The notes under the pieces were generated by a model that was given only the letters and a program-made list of their open reading frames with translations, did not search any database and was not told the DNA's origin. The translations under genes were made by a program, and so were the position numbers. Source: Phocaeicola coprocola DSM 17136 (GTDB lineage: Bacteria; Bacteroidota; Bacteroidia; Bacteroidales; Bacteroidaceae). Taken from it: a DNA stretch of 54,210 nt. The stretch covers positions 1 to 54,210 of the forward strand of contig NZ_DS981459.1 in the NCBI RefSeq assembly GCF_000154845.1, read 5' to 3'. Positions within the stretch are counted from its first letter, which is position 1. Every line of letters starts with the position of its first letter. Below are positions 51,094 to 54,210 of the stretch, one piece after another.

Positions 51094-51996
51094 ATGGAAA
51101 GGACGGAAATAGATGCTGTCAGAAGGATGCCGCTTGCGGATTTTCTCGCACGGCTGGGGCATGAGCCTGTCAGAAGGAGCGGTAACGAGCTGTGGTATCT
51201 TGCCCCGTACAGGGGCGAGCGCACATCCTCTTTCCGTGTGAACGTGGCGAAACAGCTCTGGTACGACTTCGGTTTGGGCAAGGGCGGCGACATCTTCACG
51301 CTTGCCGGGGAGTTTCTGCAAAGCGATGACTTCATGAAGCAAGCGAAGTTCATAGCGGAAGCCGCCAATATGACGGTTGCCGGATGGGAAAAGCCCGTCT
51401 ATCTCTCGAAGCCGACCGAATCCGTTTTTGAGGATGTGGAGGTCGCTCCGCTGCTCCGCTCACTGCTGACGGAGTATTTAGAGGAACGGGGCATCCCTTA
51501 CGCCATCGCATCCCGTCACTGCTGCCGCTTGAACTACGGTGTGCGTGGGAAACGGTATTTTGCCGTTGGCTTTCCGAACATGGCAGGTGGCTATGAAGTC
51601 AGAAGCCGATATTTCAAGGGTTGCATACCTCCGAAGTCTGTATCACTGGTAAAGGCGAATGACATCCCGGCTGACGAGTGCCTCGTGTTCGAGGGCTTCA
51701 TGGACTTTCTCTCTGCCGTGACGCTTGGTGTAACCGGTAACGCTGACTGTCTTGTGCTGAACTCAGTCGCCAACGTGGAGAAGGCGGCGGGATTGCTGGA
51801 CGGATACGGGCGCATCGGCTGCTTCCTCGACCGTGACGAAGCCGGACGGCGGACGCTTGCCGCACTTACCATGCGATACGGGGAACGTGTCACCGACCGT
51901 TCCTCCCTCTATGGCGGTTGCAAGGACTTGAACGAGTACCTGCAACTGACAACGAAAAAACAGAAAAACAACCATCTAAAAATCGAAGAACAATGA
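51094..51996 (+). CDS. traP: TraP, primase-like Toprim protein
   Basis: 300 residues from MERTEIDAVRRMPLADFLAR; the longer frame from 50959 overlaps traO and is rejected. An N-terminal DnaG-like zinc-binding domain is recognisable by fold (YLAPYRGERTSSFRVN, QLWYDFGLGKGGDIFTLA), but the Cys/His ligands are replaced. A Toprim domain follows (LVFEGFMDFLSA, GCFLDRDEAGRRTLAAL). Likely a priming or lesion-type activity on the transferred strand; catalysis uncertain. Overlaps traQ (ATGA). Confidence 0.85.
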   Translation: MERTEIDAVRRMPLADFLARLGHEPVRRSGNELWYLAPYRGERTSSFRVNVAKQLWYDFGLGKGGDIFTLAGEFLQSDDFMKQAKFIAEAANMTVAGWEKPVYLSKPTESVFEDVEVAPLLRSLLTEYLEERGIPYAIASRHCCRLNYGVRGKRYFAVGFPNMAGGYEVRSRYFKGCIPPKSVSLVKANDIPADECLVFEGFMDFLSAVTLGVTGNADCLVLNSVANVEKAAGLLDGYGRIGCFLDRDEAGRRTLAALTMRYGERVTDRSSLYGGCKDLNEYLQLTTKKQKNNHLKIEEQ

Positions 51997-52496
51997 ACAT
52001 ACTGAACAACAGAAACAAGAGAACATCAATATTCAAGGCAGTGGCGTTATGCCTGATAGCCGCCATGTCATTCACCCTCGTGTCATGTGACGATGACATG
52101 GACATCCAGCAGTCCTATCCCTTCACGGTGGAGGTCATGCCCGTGCCGAACAAGGTAGTAAAGGGGCAGACAGTGGAAATCCGCTGTGAACTGAAAAAGG
52201 AGGGCGACTTTTCGGGTACGCTCTATACCATCCGCTATTTCCAGTTCGAGGGGGAAGGCTCGCTCAAAATGGATAACGGCATCACCTTCCTGCCTAACGA
52301 CCGCTACCTGCTGGAGAACGAAAAATTCCGCCTGTACTACACGGCGGCGGGTGATGAGGCGCATAATTTCATCGTGGTGGTGGAGGATAACTTTAGCAAC
52401 TCCTACGAACTGGAATTTGACTTCAACAACAGGAATGTAAAGGACGACGATCTTACCATCGTTCCCATCGGCAACTTCAGCCCCTTGTTGAAATGA
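51993..52496 (+). CDS. traQ: TraQ (DUF3872) lipoprotein
   Basis: 167 residues from MNILNNRNKRTSIFKAVALC. A signal peptide with lipobox (FTLVSCDDDMD, Cys about 31) indicates an outer-membrane lipoprotein. The mature domain is Ig-like beta-rich (FTVEVMPVPNKVVKGQTVEI, YTIRYFQFEGEGSLKMDNG). DUF3872 family. It overlaps both neighbours by 4 bases, so translation is coupled with traP and the lysozyme gene. Confidence 0.85.
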   Translation: MNILNNRNKRTSIFKAVALCLIAAMSFTLVSCDDDMDIQQSYPFTVEVMPVPNKVVKGQTVEIRCELKKEGDFSGTLYTIRYFQFEGEGSLKMDNGITFLPNDRYLLENEKFRLYYTAAGDEAHNFIVVVEDNFSNSYELEFDFNNRNVKDDDLTIVPIGNFSPLLK

Positions 52497-53020
52497 TGCG
52501 TGTATTCATGACAATGCTCTGTTCACTTCTGACGGTCTGTTCTGTGTCCGCGCAGATCAGCCGCCAAGAGGGAACGGACGGGCAGGCGGCAATCTACCGA
52601 CTGCCGCTTATGGAACGTGCTTTTTTATGCTGCCGCTACTTTGAAGGCTGGCACTCAGAAAAACACTACCCATACGTCGGTTGGGGTCACAAACTTTTGC
52701 CAAACGAGAAGTATTCGGCACGAACCATGACAAAACGGGATGCGGATGAACTTTTGCGGAAAGACCTGCGCAAATTTGTCGCCATGTTCCGTAAATTCGG
52801 GGTTGATTCGATTTTGCTTGGCACGTTAGCTTACAATGTGGGACCGGCGAAGCTGTTAGGCAGCAAAACAATCCCCAAAAGCACCTTAATCAAGAAGCTG
52901 GAAGCTGGTGACAGGAACATCTACCGTGAGTATATAGCCTTCTGCAACTACAAAGGAAAACGCCACGCCATGCTGCTCAAACGGAGAAAGGCGGAGTTTG
53001 CGCTGTTGTATATCCCATAA
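52493..53020 (+). CDS. Lysozyme-like (GH24-type) transfer-associated protein
   Basis: 175 residues with a signal peptide (about 1-20, SLLTVCSVSAQ). The lysozyme fold is recognisable by YFEGWHSEKHYPYVGWGHKL (catalytic Glu in FEGWH), ARTMTKRDADELLRKDLRKF and LGTLAYNVGPAKLLGS. The usual second-shell Asp and Thr of T4-type lysozymes are not at their standard places. Such enzymes open peptidoglycan for the channel. Last gene of the tra operon, followed by a terminator. Confidence 0.8.
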   Translation: MMRVFMTMLCSLLTVCSVSAQISRQEGTDGQAAIYRLPLMERAFLCCRYFEGWHSEKHYPYVGWGHKLLPNEKYSARTMTKRDADELLRKDLRKFVAMFRKFGVDSILLGTLAYNVGPAKLLGSKTIPKSTLIKKLEAGDRNIYREYIAFCNYKGKRHAMLLKRRKAEFALLYIP

Positions 53021-53039
53021 AAGGACTGACAAAACTGGC

Positions 53040-53074
53040 AAAAGACGTGCCATATTTAACTTGGCACGTCTTTT
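53040..53074. terminator. End-of-operon terminator
   Basis: AAAAGACGTGCC (53040-53051) pairs perfectly with GGCACGTCTTTT (53063-53074), loop of 11. A and T runs allow use in both directions. Confidence 0.85.
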
Positions 53075-53245
53075 GCTCTATCACTTGATAGATTATCGTA
53101 GGATTTTCTCGTTAATTGACATCGTTGAGCCATTTTTGCCTATCGGTTTCCAAATAACACTTCAAGTTGTAAGTGTTGTGAGAGCAATACAAAACATAGT
53201 TATTAACCATAAAAAGTATAGCGAAATTATGGAGAAAGTATTTAT
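53075..53245. other. Intergenic right arm before IS copy 2
   Basis: AT-rich with no gene I can support. It contains a hairpin AACACTT-8 bases-AAGTGTT at 53156-53177. No second att core is visible, so the ICE end must lie beyond the IS and the window. Confidence 0.4.
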
Positions 53246-54210
53246 CCTTAAATCCGCAACTCCATTCCCGAAGTGCTACCTACATAAAGAGAAATGGACT
53301 TTTGATTCGTAAGATAACCATTAAGTCCTCGCGTCCGTTTCAATGCGCATACCATCCCCTTACCCCATAAAGCGACTTGAGGCAATACGCAATCAGTGGC
53401 CATCAAGTGATGTAAATCATCCGGAAGAAGTTTTGAAGGCTTCTGCATATGCATGGTTGTCGGTGTAGATATTCAGCACACATTGCCTTGCGGTCTTAAT
53501 CCACTTGGCAGGTACTGAAATGAATTTGAAGACAAACGTCTTGATACGGCTGGTTTCCTTGAGCCCGAACTTCTTCACTTCAATCCTTTGCATGATGGCC
53601 TTGTAGAAATTGCGTATCAGTGCCGTCAGGAGCAGGAACACGGTATTTTCCGCCATGAAGGATTTAGGCAGTCTGTCCCATCCAAACCCATTGTTCATGT
53701 CATCAAAGACGCGTTCCTTGCCACCGCGCATGTTATAGAACTCCACGATGTCCCTCATGGATGATTCGTAATCGTTGGTCAGGATGCAGCGGTATGTATA
53801 TTCCCCCTCCCACAGGTCCGGTCCACTGCCCATGCGTCTCTGTCTCTGGATTACCAGGCGATACGGTTTGCCCTTCCACTTCTCAACGAGAATGGAGTTC
53901 AACTCAAACACGATGCCGTTTATCTCTTCCTTCTTCCACCCTCTGAGCGCGAAGATGTCATCATAGAGCGAGCAGCAGCGGTTGGCGCGTATGTAGAATG
54001 TCCTGCAATGCTTCCTGACCTCATCCACAATGTCTTCAGAGCATGAGCCGCAGTCGGCCCTGAAGCGTTTGACTGTCAGCTTCTTCTCTTCAAGTCTCTC
54101 AAAATCTCTTTAGCGTGTCCTTCTGGTGAAGCGTACATTGTGTTGCGTCGCTGTTCTCTATGCCGACATCATGTCGCCGATAACGGGCACAACCGGACCT
54201 GTTACCAAGA
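53246..54210 (-). mobile_element. IS1380-family element, copy 2, inverted and cut by the window end
   Basis: Begins with the same terminal repeat CCTTAAATCCGCAAC and matches the right 965 or so bases of copy 1 in opposite orientation. The first 850 bases look identical to copy 1, then at least seven single-base deletions or changes crowd into the last 110 bases. That pattern suggests poor sequence at a contig end. The 5 bases before it are TTTAT, different from the ATTAT of copy 1, so it is a separate insertion. Confidence 0.88.
53417..54210 (-). pseudogene. IS1380-family transposase, partial and frameshifted in this read
   Basis: C-terminal part identical to residues 225-428 of the copy 1 transposase, up to about 54095. 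Beyond that, several single-base deletions break the frame, and the 5' part is outside the window. The gene may be intact in the organism if those are sequencing errors. Confidence 0.75.

Noticed and set aside
28656..54210. Composite transposon bounded by the two IS1380 copies
   Set aside because: The copies have different flanking pentamers, copy 1 has its own target duplication, and the DNA between is standard ICE backbone.

Overview
The window looks like a contig from a gut Bacteroidales genome (Bacteroides, Phocaeicola or Parabacteroides). It carries a nearly complete CTnDOT/ERL-type integrative and conjugative element (ICE) next to a short piece of chromosome. Evidence for the group: Bacteroidetes-type -7 promoter elements (TAnnTTTG), starts without Shine-Dalgarno sequences, a TonB-dependent receptor, and the intDOT / xis2c-xis2d-orf3-exc / tetQ-rteA-rteB / rteC / mobABC / traA-traQ gene set. 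Family names come from reading the translations; no database search was run.

Layout. 1-992: 5' part of an IS4-family transposase cut by the window edge. 1259-6970: chromosomal genes, all on the minus strand (TonB-dependent receptor, histidine phosphatase, ECF S-component-like membrane protein, DUF1893 protein, decayed aldo/keto reductase remnant). About 7094: CTnDOT-like core att decamer, then the integrase (7423-8658). 8670-9746: small DNA-binding proteins. 9948-14404: excision operon (xis2c, xis2d, orf3, exc). 14421-14512: RteR-like small RNA. 14567-20825: DUF1896 protein and a 1938-residue methylase-helicase fusion. 21318-28587: tetracycline-responsive regulatory block (tetQ leader, tetQ, rteA, rteB, structured RNA, DHFR-like gene, rteC). 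28656-30249: intact IS1380-family element with a 5-bp target duplication. 30488-34889: AT-rich two-gene cargo (AAA/DUF4143 ATPase and a large membrane KAP NTPase). 35021-38724: mobC, mobB and mobA on the minus strand. 38725-39433: mob-tra control region with an oriT candidate. 39434-53020: traA to traQ plus a lysozyme-like gene. 53246-54210: second, inverted IS1380 copy running off the window.

How it works together. In the known CTnDOT scheme tetracycline relieves a translational attenuator in front of tetQ, so more RteA/RteB is made. RteB switches on rteC, RteC switches on the excision operon, and excision proteins help activate transfer while RteR damps it. The window preserves this at base level: a three-codon leader peptide and an RBS-sequestering hairpin before tetQ, a dyad upstream of xis2c, and an RteR-like gene with promoter and terminator.

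Most interesting observations: (1) RteR contains a 19-nt stretch antisense to a leader motif repeated in front of exc, the DUF1896 gene, mobA, traE, traI and traN, suggesting one sRNA pairing with many leaders. (2) A roughly 215-nt, highly structured, intrinsically terminated RNA lies between rteB and the DHFR-like gene. (3) The AAA/DUF4143 + KAP NTPase pair is an uncharacterised cargo module, possibly defensive. (4) A 42-codon, very basic ORF is coupled to the end of traD.
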